Below, in pieces: positions 15,390-25,661 of a stretch of 64,000 nucleotides of DNA. The first letter of the stretch is position 1. Every line of letters begins with the position of its first letter. The DNA is from Amoebidium appalachense. Taxonomy: Eukaryota; Ichthyosporea. Made by a program: the position numbers and the translations under genes. The notes below the pieces were generated by a model. The model made no database searches. It was not told the origin of the DNA and worked only from the letters and a program-made list of their open reading frames with translations. The stretch is taken from NCBI GenBank assembly GCA_963693365.1, contig CAVNZM010000016.1:2666001-2730000 (forward strand), written 5' to 3'.

Positions 15390-16466
15390 CGTGTGGGAGG
15401 GATCTAAGGTGTTGTATAAAAAGGGGTGGGAGGGAAGGGAAGGTAGACGAGACTGAAAATGGGGAGGGTAACGGAGAGGGGTGAAGGGCAGAGGTGGGGG
15501 TGTGCGCGCGTGTGTGCTTGCAATAAGGTGTGCGTCTGGTTTGGTGTCTGTGTGCTTCTCGTGTGTGTGTGTGCGTGTGTGCGTGCGTGTGTGTGTGCGC
15601 GCCCCGTGTCTGTGGGGTCCGGTGCAGAGGCGGGGGTGCGCGCGCGTGTGCCACTCGTGACGGTGTCTGAGACTCTACCGTTGAAGTCTGTGGGCCAGGG
15701 GATTAGCACGGAGAGACCTGATTGGACGAATATGATTCGATGAATGAAGGTGATTGGTTCATATGATCATGGTGACGTAAGCATTCGCCAAGAGTTCTCT
15801 TCTATTTGCACTGAGAAAGAGTGAACAAAGACACCGAAAGCATGTATACATACTGTGGAGGAAAAAAAATACAACTACTCACTATATACGCACATAAAAA
15901 AATATTGTAGAACGCGTTTGTGTGCAGGAGTACATATTCCATTGACGTAGAAAGCAAGCATTAGAACTTCTCAGTGGGGTCGTTGGGCGGATACAAAAAG
16001 CCATGATTTATCCAAGCGACATTTTTTATAAACAGCGATAAAACAGCCTTATAAGTCCTAGGATAGTTTATGTAGCCAATCACACTAACCATATATCTTC
16101 CCACAACGCCGCTTTTAGACCGAGCTTTTTGAGGCGGCTGCCACTGCTGCTGGGGCCCTGTGACTCTGTCTGTTTCAAAGTCAAAAACGGGAACGCCTTT
16201 TTAAAAAGATGAATGCGTGCGTTTTTCACTTTGCATTGTAGACTAAATAGGCCAATGTTGAGGCACAGATACCAAGCTCATATCATTCGTGTTGAAAAAC
16301 CATGCACGTTCGGTTTCCAAGCAATTTTTCACGAGATTGAGTTATTTATTGGTGAAACACCGACCATCCAGGCGTTGTTAACCAAACCTCGCCTTTGTTT
16401 CAGTGATATTTGACAACAAACCGACAAAAACGGTCGCTTTCAGGACCGTGTTAGCACACTCCGAAA
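15390..16466. promoter_or_regulatory. Divergent promoter region HEMK2 / syntaxin-5
   Basis: 1.08 kb between the two start codons. The part next to HEMK2 (15.4-15.7 kb) is GT-rich. The middle carries ATTGG near 15720 and 15752, TGACGTAA (a CRE-like site) at 15773-15780, CCAAT near 16077 and 16249. The CCAAT sites recur in the window's other upstream regions. No TATA box is convincingly placed. Small frames at 16213-16413 are not recognised. Confidence 0.5.
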
Positions 16467-17300
16467 ATGTCAATCAAGGATAGGACGTCTGAGTTTCTGA
16501 ACATTGTTCAGTCTCAGAAACAACGACGTAACATTGTAGTTCAGAAACATGCGCAGAATCCAGAAAGAGCACAGAGGTCTGAATTCAATAGGATGGCCAA
16601 GGCCATCCAAGGAGATATAAACAGCACCTTTACTAAGCTGGAGAAACTGACACTACGTGAGTACACCCCCTTGAATGCCTGGCGTCTGCTGTATTTTTTC
16701 TTGGATCTTGTCGGGGGATAGGGTTTGTAATGGGGTTGTTTGTGTTGGTTTGTGCCTTGGTGTTTGTTCTTGTCTTAGATCTGACAGAGAAATTCGACTG
16801 GTGCTCAACATCCTGTTTGCTGAATCCAGTTCACGGTAGATCAAGAAACACACAAAAGTGCACACACGGCAACTACGTGGAAAGTACTTGCACGCATGCA
16901 CGTGCACACAGACACACATGCACAGGCCTACACGTACATATCCCGGCTTGTTCGCCTAGTGGCGCTAAAATGCTGGGCTGGGTGCGACCATTTTTCTTCC
17001 TATGTGAGAGTTGGATTTTCTTGATAAGGACCGCCGTTGAGCCGTCTCCTACCTACACAGTTGATTCTATTTCTCTATTCTTTCCCCACTTTGATTTTTT
17101 AAGGGCCTTTTTCACCCTTGCTTTTTTTTTTTTTTAAAGACGTATTCTTGATCTACTCTGCCACACACACAGATTACCTTCTATTATCTGGTCACCTTTC
17201 AGACACAAACACATAGACACAAACGCGGATACACACACACACCTGCGCACACCCGCACACCCTCTCTCTGTGCAACCCCCCTTGGGTACTGTGGATAACT

Positions 17301-17342
<42 letters not shown>

Positions 17343-17696
17343 CCTTCCCCCCCTCCCCCCTCCCGGGGATTTCCCACTTTTTTGACGTTTTGTTGTTGCT
17401 CGTTGCTGTCTCCTCCATATTCCCAACCCTCTAACACATACATCCCCCCCCCCTTCCCCCCCCCCCCCCCCCCCCGGGGATAGGGGCTCTACTTATGATG
17501 CATCCTCTTTCAGTGTGCTTTGCTCAACCCTCATCGTGTTGTCTGTCATTTGGGTGTGATTCCCAACACGTTTTGAAACAACGATCCTTCCCCCCCCCCC
17601 TCCCTCCCCCACCCCCCAAAAAAAAGAAGAAGAAGAAGTAGTAGTAGTAGCGTTAGTCGTAGCCACATTCTAATCACATCCCGCCCCCTCCCCCCC

Positions 17697-17727
<31 letters not shown>

Positions 17728-18469
17728 ACACACGCACACAGACGGACAGACACACCGACTTGCCCACACCCACCCAACACACCCAGCCACCTTCCCCACA
17801 CAAATACCCAACACTCCTCCCCCCCTCCCCCAAACCCACCCACCCACCCACCCCAACCCCTCCCCTCCAACCCAAGCTCTGTCTCTTCCCCCCGTCCTTC
17901 ACTCCCCCCTCCCCCCCCCCCCCCTCTTCCGCCTTTCCCCATAACCCAAGCCACCTCTTTTCCCCACCCCACAGCCGTACACACACCCGTACACACACAC
18001 ACACACACACACACAAACATCCCCCCCTCCCCTCCAACACACACACACACACATACACACACACACCCATCCCCGTCCCCCTCCCCCTCCTCCTCCCCCC
18101 CCCCCCCCCCCCCCCCCAAACACACACACCCACACACAGTGGCCAAGAAAAAAATCGCTCTTTGACGACCGACCAGTTGAGATCCAGGAGCTCACATACA
18201 TCATTAAGCAAGACATTGCGGCCTTGAACCAGCAAATAGCGCGGTTGAGACAGTACCAGCAGGCAAGGGGGGAGGTGGGGGAGGAAAACAGCAGCAGGAG
18301 GAGGCACACAGCACGAACGTGGTTTTTTCTCTTCAGAGCAGGTTGGCGACCATGTCGAATAGCTTCAAGGACACGTTGGAACTGCGGACAAAGGTAATGT
18401 GTGTGTGTAAGAGATGGGAGAGGAGATGGTGGGGGGAGACTGGGGGTGAGGGCACCCGGGAGGGTGGAT

Positions 18470-18504
<35 letters not shown>

Positions 18505-19110
18505 CGAGGTGAGATGGAAACTGTGTGCGCTCGTGTGTGTTTATGTTTGTACAGGGAGGGGGCTTGGGGCGGGGTGTGGCAGGGTTGGTGTGTGTGTGAG
18601 GGGAGGGGTGGGTGGGGGGAGGGGGGGGGGGGGAGTGGGGAGGGAGATGAGGGGGAGCATGGATGATGGATGTGTGTGTGTTTGGGAGTATGCCCGGCGG
18701 TGTGTGTGTGCTTTGGAGGGGGGAGGGCAGGGGTTTTGGGGGGGGGGGGGAGGGAGGGGGAGAGAGAGCGGTTGGCTCTGTTTGGAAAGCAACAAAGGGC
18801 TCTTATTGGTTCATTGTCACACCATTTGTGGATTCTGATTGGTCCATTGTCGCAACAGAACCTGCAAGAGCAGCGGACACGACAGGCAGAGTTCTCGTCA
18901 CGAAACAACTCGGCAGCAAGCCTCATCCAGCCAAGTACGTATGACCTATCCATGTATCTCTCAAAAGCACAACTAGCTGCTGCCACCACAACCACCACCT
19001 CTTTCTGTTTTGTGTTTTTCGGTTCGGCTTTTTTATATCTCTTCACTGCTCTCATCCCTTCTTCCCCTCCCCCCTCCCCCCTTCCCTCCCCCCTCCACCA
19101 CCACCACCAC

Positions 19111-19141
<31 letters not shown>

Positions 19142-19755
19142 ACAAACAAAAACACCACCCACCTGCCCGCCCGTCCGACCGCCCGCCCGCCTTTTTCTTA
19201 TTTGTGCTGGTGGCTGCATAACCTCCTGTGAACTCTTGCCGCGCGTACGTAAGCACGTGCACACACGTGTGTCCGCACACACACACACACACACAGACAG
19301 GCACAAGCACACGGGCGCAGAGACAGACACTACGTGTATACACACACGCCCCCCATACACAACCGAATTCACGTGTACATGGGTACACACGCCCCCCACA
19401 CACAATCGAATTCACGTGTACATGGGTACACACGCCCCCCACACACAACCGAATTCACGTGTACATGGGTACACACGCCCCCCACACACAACCGAATTCA
19501 CGTGTACATGGGTACACACGCCCCCCACACACAACCGAATTCACGTGTACATGGGTACACACGCCCCCCCACACACAATCGAATTCACGTGTACATGGGT
19601 ACACACGTCCCCCACACACAACCGAATTCACGTGTACATGGGTACACACGCCCCCCACACACAACCGAATTCACGTGTACATGGGTACACACGCCCCCCA
19701 CACACAACCGAATTCACGTGTACATGGGTACACACGCGTCCGCGCGCACACACAT

Positions 19756-19786
<31 letters not shown>

Positions 19787-20309
19787 CTCCGATTGGGAAC
19801 CCCGAGCCAACGAACCCTTCTCCCCCCTTTCAGACATCTTACAATACTTTCCGTCCTTTGCCTTCTCACACCTGCCGTCCTCTCTCTCTCTCTCCCTACT
19901 CTCTCTCCTTCCCCCCCCCCCATTTCTTCCCTTCCTGCCTATTCCCCCCCGTGGAGGCATAGGAACCCCCCTGATGATGCGCTATGTTCAAGTGTCTTCT
20001 GCCTGCACACGTCTCGTGTTGTGATGTTCCTGTTGTTGCTTCTTGTTGTCTCCTCCATATTTCCAACCCTCTAACGCATACATCCCCCCCTCCCCCCCCC
20101 CCCCCGTGCCTGCACGCTTAAATTGTTTGATTTTGGATTTCCCACCCTTGTGACGCTTTGTTGTTGCTCTTTGTTGTCTCCTCCATATTTCCAACCCTCT
20201 AACGCATACATCAAACCCCCCCCCCCCCCCCCCAACACGCACACACACCCTCATCATCCCCCCCCCCCCCCTCCCCCTCTCCGTCCTGCCACCCCCCCTT
20301 CCCCCCTCA

Positions 20310-20342
<33 letters not shown>

Positions 20343-20767
20343 CCCCACTCTGCCACCACTACCACCACCAACCCACCCACCCTTCCCATTCCATGTTCTT
20401 GTTCTGCTGTTCCATGTGTGCTTGTCCCCCCTCCAACCCCCTCCCTCCCCCCCCCCCCCCCCCCCCCCCCTCTCTCTTTCTCTCTCTCTCTCTCCCCCCG
20501 TCACCTTACATCATTGAATCTTTTCCTCTGCATGTGTTCTGCAAGAAAGAAAGAAGAATTCTGCGCCTTATTCTCACCGTGTAGTTGTACTTCGTACCGT
20601 GTTCCACATTCTAATCTCCCCCCTTGGGTCCTCCCTGAGGATGGGCTCTGCTTATGACGCATACTGTGCACATGGCTGATGTTGCATACTTGAATGTTTG
20701 CCTTTGCATGTGTCCTGCACCATGCTTCTCGTCGTGTATGCGTACTTCGTACCGTTTTCCGCATTCA

Positions 20768-20801
<34 letters not shown>

Positions 20802-22495
20802 CCCCCCACCCACCCACCCACCCACTCTCCCCCTCTCTCTCCCCCCTCCCCCCTTCCAGCGGATAGCAAGTCCGCACTCGACCTTGTACACCACAATCAG
20901 ACCTCTCTCTCTCTCTCTCTCTCCTTCTCCTCCCCCCCCTCCCCCCCCCTGAGGATGGGCTCTGCTTATTATGCATACTCTTTATGTATGGCTTGCATTC
21001 TGCATCGTGTTATCCGTTTGTTCTTGTGTACTTCGTACTTTTTGACGCATTCAAACCCCCCCCCCCCTTCTGACCCGGGGCCCCCCCGTCGTTTGCATTC
21101 TTGAATGCTGGCCTCTGCATGTGTCCTGCACCGTGTTTTTGCACCGTGGTTCTCGTCGTGTAGCTGTACCTGATACTCTTGTCCCACATTCTAACCCTTC
21201 TCTTCCCTTCCCCCCTCTCCCCCCCCCCCCCCCTCCCCCTCTTCACCCCTTTCCCCCCCCCCCCCCCCCCAAAAAAAAAAAAAAAAAAAAAAAACCCCTC
21301 CAGCGGACAGCACGTCAGCCCTGTATCGTGTAGACCACAGTCTCACTCAGCGACACTCGACTGGCAACGGTAGCCCCCATGAGGCCATAGACATGGGCCC
21401 ACCCGCAGACCCCCTGGCTTACCAGCAGATGCAGATTATGGAGCAGAATGTATGCGTCAAATTTCATTTTAGACGCCCCTCCTTACCTTCCCCCCCCCCC
21501 CCCCCCCCCCCCTGCCCCCCCTGCTCTCCCCTTTGCCGTGTTAATGATGGTGCAGTAATGTAAGAATGCAAGAAGTTTATCTGACCCCTCTGTGATCCCT
21601 AATTGATATCTTCATGGAGCTGAATGTATGTGTGAAGTTTCGATTTGTACCCCCCTTTTTGCCCCTCTTTTGATCACTAGTTCATGGTGTTGGATGTATG
21701 TGTGAAATTTGATTTGGATCCTCGCCCATCCTTTTGCTCGTGGAGCAGAATGTATGTTGAAATTTCATTTTGAACCCCTCCCCCCTTACCCCCCCCCCCC
21801 CGGCCGGGGCCAATTTGAGCAATTATTCATGGTGTAGAATTTATGTGTGAAAATTCAATGGGAAAATTGATTTGGACGCTTACCCCAACCCCTTAGTGAT
21901 GGAGCTGAATGTTTGTCTTAAATGTTACTTTGAAACCCCCCCCCCCCCCCCTTTCCACCACACCTCGTTTGTCGTGGTGTAGGATCTATGTGTGAAATTT
22001 GATTTGTACCCTTCCCTCCCTCCCCTTAATCTGTTAATGATGGAGCAGAATGCATGTGTGAAATTTAGATCTAAACCTCCCTTTGCCCCCCCCCCCCCTC
22101 CCCCCTTGATATCTAGTTCATGGTGCAGAATGTAAGCCTGAAGTTTTTCTTCAAACCCTTCTAATCAATCCCACGATCAATGGGCGGAGTACATTTTTAT
22201 TAGCTTTGGTGTAGACCCCCGTTGTCTTCTCCCCCCCCCCCCCCCCCCCTTCGCCCCCTCCCGACGCCACCCTCCCCCTCCCCTACTGTCCCCCAAATCC
22301 ATCCTCAACCGCTGCTCTGTGTTGACCTTGTGCCCCCCTACTTCCTGATATGGTAGAGCGATCCTCGGCCCCCTTTCCTCCTTGACTGGATTACCTCACA
22401 CACACACCGCGCGCGCGCACAAAAACACACATACACTTCCCTCCCCAGACTTCTCCGTGTCCATTTTCGGACGGGAGAGGGGGAGGGGAGAAGGG

Positions 22496-22541
<46 letters not shown>

Positions 22542-22933
22542 ATGGGGGGACGGGGGTAGGTGTGTGTGAACACAGACACACGGGCTCCACCGCTCCCCCC
22601 CCCCCCCCCCCCTCTCCCCCCCTCCCCCCTCTCCCTCCCCCCCCCTCCCCTCCCCTTCTCCCCTCACATTCCTCACGTCTCTCCATTGGCGCGTGGTACT
22701 TACGTGACCTTGCTCCAATCAGAACTCGTACATCCAGGACCGGTCTGCTGCGGTGGACCAGATCAACAAAACCATAGCCGAGCTGGGCAGCATCTTCACA
22801 CAGCTGGCTGGCATGGTGCACGAGCAGGGCCAGATGGTCCAGAGGTGCGTGTTATCTTTTTCAACTAATTTTGTTGTTTTTATTTTTATTTTTTTGAGGG
22901 GCAAGGGTGGGTGGGGGTGGTGTTTGCAGGGCG

Positions 22934-23014
<81 letters not shown>

Positions 23015-24311
23015 TGAAAGGGGAGGGTGGGTGAGGTGGGTGGGTGGGTGAGGTTGGGTGATATAGGAGAAGAGTGGGGTACATGGAGGGGGGGGGGGGG
23101 GGGGTGGCGTCTTTTTTAACCTCCTAGAAGATCGGATTTTACGCAGGAGGCTAGTTTCATTGGCAGCTCACTTTAACCATTGCCCCCCCTCCCCTCCCCC
23201 CCCCCCCTCCTCTCCAATCCCAAACCATTAAAGGGGTTTTCTTTTAGGGCGTTTTATGGTCACCGCTTTTTGGTCCTTGAGTAGGGCTGTATGCTGTTTG
23301 GTGCGCACAAAGCCAATCATATTGCATATATATCTCGTTCGGGTCTGATCGGGACCCGGAGACCTAAACGAAACCCCCTTTACCCCATTCTTTCCATAAA
23401 TCCTTTCATAATGGACGACAACGTGCTTGATGCCTAGTTCATTGGACCCACTTATATAAATGTTCCATTTAAATCCGAAGTATTACCCGTTTTTTTCCTC
23501 TTCAACCCCTTTTAGGATCGACGACAACGTGCTTGATGCCTAGTTCATTGGACCCACTTCTAGAAATGTTCCATTTTAATCCGAAATATTAACCGTTTTT
23601 TTCTCTTTAACCCCTTTTAGGATCGACGACAACGTGCTTGATGCCTAGTTCATTGGACCCACTTCTAGAAATGTTCCATTTTAATCCGAAATATCAACCG
23701 TTATTTTTCCCTTTAACGCCTCCTAGGATCGACGACAACGTGCTTGATGCCTAGTTCATTGGACCCACTTATAGATATGTTCCATTTTAATCCGAAATAT
23801 TAACCGTTTTTTTCCCCTTTAACCCCTTCTAATATCGACGACAACGTGCTTGATGCCTAGTTCATTGGCCCCACTTATAGAAATGTTCCACCGAAATACC
23901 AACACCCTATTTGTATCTCCCTTTAACCCCTTTTAGAATGGACAAGCTTGGTGCCTTGTTAGTTCATTTGACCCACTTATAAAAATGCTCCATTTTAATC
24001 CGAAATAATAACCGTTTTTTTCATTTACCCCCTCTAGGATCGCACGTCAACGTGCTTTATGTCAAGTTCATTGGACCGATTTATAAAAATGTTCCATTTT
24101 AATCATTTTTATCCGAAATATTAACCGTTTTTTCCCTTCAACCCCCTCTAGGATCGACGACAATGTGCTTGATGCCGAGCTCAACATCGAGATGGCGCAC
24201 TCTGAGCTGCTCAAGTACTTTGCAAGCGTCAGCAGCAACCGCTGGCTCATGATCAAGATATTCACCGTGCTGATGCTGTTCTTCATCTTCTTTGTCGTGT
24301 TTGTAGCATAA
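16467..24311 (+). CDS. STX5: Syntaxin-5/Sed5-type Qa-SNARE, 6 exons
   Basis: Exons 16467-16656, 18140-18393, 18859-18934, 21304-21449, 22723-22844, 24152-24311; total 948 nt, 315 aa. The N-terminus MSIKDRTSEFLN carries the DRTxxF peptide that binds Sly1 in Sed5/STX5. LAKKKSLFDDRPVEIQELTY and IIKQDIAALNQQIA form the Habc region; the SNARE helix runs about 225-285 with zero-layer glutamine Q257 (HEQGQM); a tail anchor (WLMIKIFTVLMLFFIFF) occupies 294-314. Role: ER-Golgi and intra-Golgi fusion. Exon 2 needs two corrections: the A run at 18148-18154 has one A too many (as written it stops at TGA 18163) and one G is missing near 18267-18281. The two cancel, so downstream frame is right. Introns are long (465-2369 nt) and repeat-filled; introns 4 and 5 and the 3' flank hold tandem copies of exon edges. 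Confidence 0.95.
17300..18137. repeat. C-rich and (CA)n body of STX5 intron 1
   Basis: C runs at 17304-17339, 17450-17475 and 17690-17713, CA arrays at 17714-17735, 17985-18015 and 18040-18065, ending in cccacacacag, which is itself the exon 2 acceptor. A family-B core (ctcctccatatt-ccaaccctc) sits at 17378-17440 and a diverged family-A copy at about 17475-17590. Confidence 0.9.
18400..18790. repeat. G-rich body of STX5 intron 2
   Basis: G run at about 18472-18504 and further G/GT-rich sequence to 18765. It is followed at 18800-18858 by two related segments (ttattggttcattgtc and tgattggtccattgtc), the second running into the exon 3 acceptor. Confidence 0.85.
19075..19345. repeat. C-rich and (CA)n stretch, STX5 intron 3
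   Basis: ccctcc repeats, (CCA)n at 19096-19112, (CA)n at 19113-19140, and CA/GCAC sequence leading into the minisatellite. Confidence 0.85.
19350..19745. repeat. 42-43 bp minisatellite, nine units
   Basis: Nine near-identical units with core aaccgaattcacgtgtacat followed by gggtacacacgcccccc; each contains one GAATTC, first at 19365, second at 19408. Variation is limited to C-run length and c/t in aaccg/aatcg. It lies in STX5 intron 3. The frames through it (MGTHAPHTQPNSRVHGYTR-like) are repeat translation. Confidence 0.97.
19955..20090 (+). repeat. Family B interspersed repeat, STX5 intron 3, copy 1
   Basis: Starts cataggaacccccctgatga, continues caagtgtcttctgcctgc and tgttgcttcttgttgtctcc, and ends ccaaccctctaacgcatac followed by a C run. 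The minus-strand copy at 39.76-39.93 kb has the same order. Confidence 0.85.
20110..20235 (+). repeat. Family B repeat, STX5 intron 3, copy 2
   Basis: cttaaattgtttgattttgg, tttcccacccttgtgacgct, tttgttgttgctctttgttg, ctcctccatatttccaaccc, then ctaacgcatacatc and C runs. Head-to-tail with copy 1. Confidence 0.85.
20505..20625 (+). repeat. Family A repeat, STX5 intron 3, copy 1
   Basis: ctctgcatgtgttctgcaag, caccgtgtagttgtacttcg, taccgtgttccacattctaa, then C-rich. The 5' part is shorter than in the next copy. Confidence 0.75.
20630..20798 (+). repeat. Family A repeat, STX5 intron 3, copy 2 (best copy)
   Basis: Reads ctgaggatgggctctgctta, tgacgcatactgtgcaca, gatgttgcatacttgaatgt, ttgcctttgcatgtgtcctg, caccatgcttctcgtcgtg, gtacttcgtaccgttttcc, gcattcaaa and a C run. 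About 140 bp between C tracts; used here as the family reference. Confidence 0.85.
20940..21068 (+). repeat. Family A repeat, STX5 intron 3, copy 3
   Basis: ctgaggatgggctctgctta, atgcatactctttatgta, gcattctgcatcgtgttatc, gtgtacttcgtacttt, gacgcattcaaa then a C run. Head-to-tail with its neighbours. Confidence 0.85.
21080..21230 (+). repeat. Family A repeat, STX5 intron 3, copy 4
   Basis: gcattcttgaatgctggcct, ctgcatgtgtcctgcaccgt, tctcgtcgtgtagctgtacc, cccacattctaacc, then C/CT-rich sequence. It is the last copy before the exon 4 acceptor about 75 nt further on. Confidence 0.8.
21253..21294. repeat. C run joined directly to A run
   Basis: Eighteen C (21253-21270) then 24 A (21271-21294), followed by cccctccag, the exon 4 acceptor of STX5. 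Confidence 0.95.
21438..22165 (+). repeat. Tandem degenerate copies of the STX5 exon 4 donor edge
   Basis: Exon 4 ends atggagcagaat|gtatgcgtc. The same junction, followed by aaatttNatttN-acccc, recurs in intron 4 at about 21545, 21612, 21679, 21737, 21826, 21896, 21970, 22035 and 22118. Copies read for example atggagctgaatgtatgtgt, gtggagcagaatgtatgttg and atggtgcagaatgtaagcct, so several keep a usable-looking GT donor. Spacing varies (about 60-90 bp) because of C tracts between copies. Confidence 0.9.
22500..22670. repeat. G run facing C tracts, STX5 intron 4
   Basis: G run 22498-22540 and C-rich sequence 22590-22650 about 50 nt apart on the same strand; able in principle to pair as a hairpin in the transcript. 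Confidence 0.85.
22936..23013. repeat. 78-nt poly-G tract, STX5 intron 5
   Basis: Uninterrupted G from about 22936 to 23013, the longest homopolymer in the window. A shorter G run follows at about 23087-23104. Length in the source genome is uncertain because such runs are hard to assemble. Confidence 0.9.
23405..24151 (+). repeat. Seven tandem copies of the STX5 exon 6 acceptor edge
   Basis: Units of about 100-115 bp start near 23411, 23516, 23621, 23727, 23833, 23937 and 24038 and lead into the true exon at 24152. Each has the exon start gatcgacgacaacgtgcttg, then atgcctagttcattgga, ttccattttaatccgaa, taaccg, T/C-rich and aacccc-tttag. An AG acceptor is kept in the units at 23516, 23621, 23727, 23937 and 24038; in those at 23516, 23621 and 23727 the normal frame meets TAG after nine codons. 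Units at 23937 and 24038 are the most diverged. Confidence 0.95.
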
Positions 24312-24648
24312 TGTAATTTCGTTATGATATGTTGTATGTTTTTTTTCGGTAATTTTCACGGTCTGCTTTTGGGTTAAAGCTTAACCGCTGGCTCATGATC
24401 AACCTGAGATATTCACCGTGCTCATGCTGTGTTTCATCTTCTTTGTCGTGTTTGTCGCACAACAGTAATGTTATGTTTTGTTTTTTTTTGAATTTTCACG
24501 GTCTCGTTTCAAAGCCCTATTGCTGGATCACGATCAAGATGTTCACCTTGCTCGTGCTGTTTTTCAACTTCTTTGTCGTATTTGTCGGCTTATGACATTG
24601 GGATTTTCTTTTTTTTCACGTTCTTCACAGTCTGTTTTTGGGTTTTAA
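24237..24648 (+). repeat. Duplicated membrane-anchor coding end of STX5
   Basis: The segment from aaccgctggctcatgatcaa through the stop and the following tttttttcggtaattttcac is repeated at 24381-24515 and, more diverged, at 24516-24648 (ctggatcacgatcaagatg, tttgtcgtatttgtcgg). The copies are past the stop codon, have small indels and are not translated in frame from exon 6. Confidence 0.9.
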
Positions 24649-25130
24649 CAAAATGTTTTTCTGTCCGATTTGTTACGTTGGGGCAATCTAGCGGCCAGTC
24701 ATTTTGGTGTAGAGACACATCGACATACATATATCCCTGGTTTGATCTTTCACTGCTGGTGGGTGGGTGGGTGGGTGGGTGGGTGGGTGGGTTGGGTTGG
24801 GGGGGGGGGGGGGGGGGGGGGGGGGCTTCTCATATAAAAGTTTTTGGTTTTCTGCACGGGAACACACCCTCACATGCTCGTTTTTACAAACGTGCACTGT
24901 AGCGAGTCATTCACTCTCACATGTACATAGAGCAGTGTGTCTGCAGGTCAGATATAACCACCTACCATACTGCATATCATATAGATAGCCAACGTAATTT
25001 ATATCAGGTAGCCATTATAACATAATATATTGAGTTGCCACTGGGCACGTGTTACTACAGATATGCGGATTTAAACGTTGTGCCACAGAGCAAATATGAT
25101 GAAAAAAGCGAGAAAAAAGAAATGACCCCC

Positions 25131-25161
<31 letters not shown>

Positions 25162-25618
25162 AAAAAAAAAAAACATTCGCACGCATGCAGCGCGCATGCA
25201 CGCGCGCGCACACACACACAATGTGCATGTGGATGGATGGTGATAGCGATACCGGTGCTTACGGCTCCCCATGCCTTCTCCTACACTCCAGCCACGCACA
25301 CATATCCGAGCAACTTTGTTTATTTATTAAAAAAATCTCTTTTTTAAGTAGCCCTATACTATATAAACATAAAGGCTGATTCGTTCTGTGGGCAAGGCAC
25401 ATGTTTCCCTTCGAATGTCTGGTGTTTTACACATTTGCATTGGAGCCCTTTTTAAAAATTTTAAAGCCTTTTTATTACTGTTGTCTTCAGATCTAGAATG
25501 AATGTCTGTACTTTTCCCCCACCTTCCAACCGATATCCCCTTAATTCCCCACGGCCCCAAATATATACCGTATGATGCATACATATTGGCAATACTATGA
25601 TTGTGTATGTGTGTGTGT

Positions 25619-25661
<43 letters not shown>

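Noticed and set aside
18320-18336. Apparent intron end (ttttttctcttcag) inside STX5 exon 2
   Set aside because: The sequence encodes conserved VVFSLQ of syntaxin-5, so it is coding; the frame problem is better explained by homopolymer indels.
19350-24151. CRISPR-like regular repeats
   Set aside because: The repeats are a eukaryotic minisatellite and exon-edge duplications; there are no unique spacers of constant length and no cas genes.
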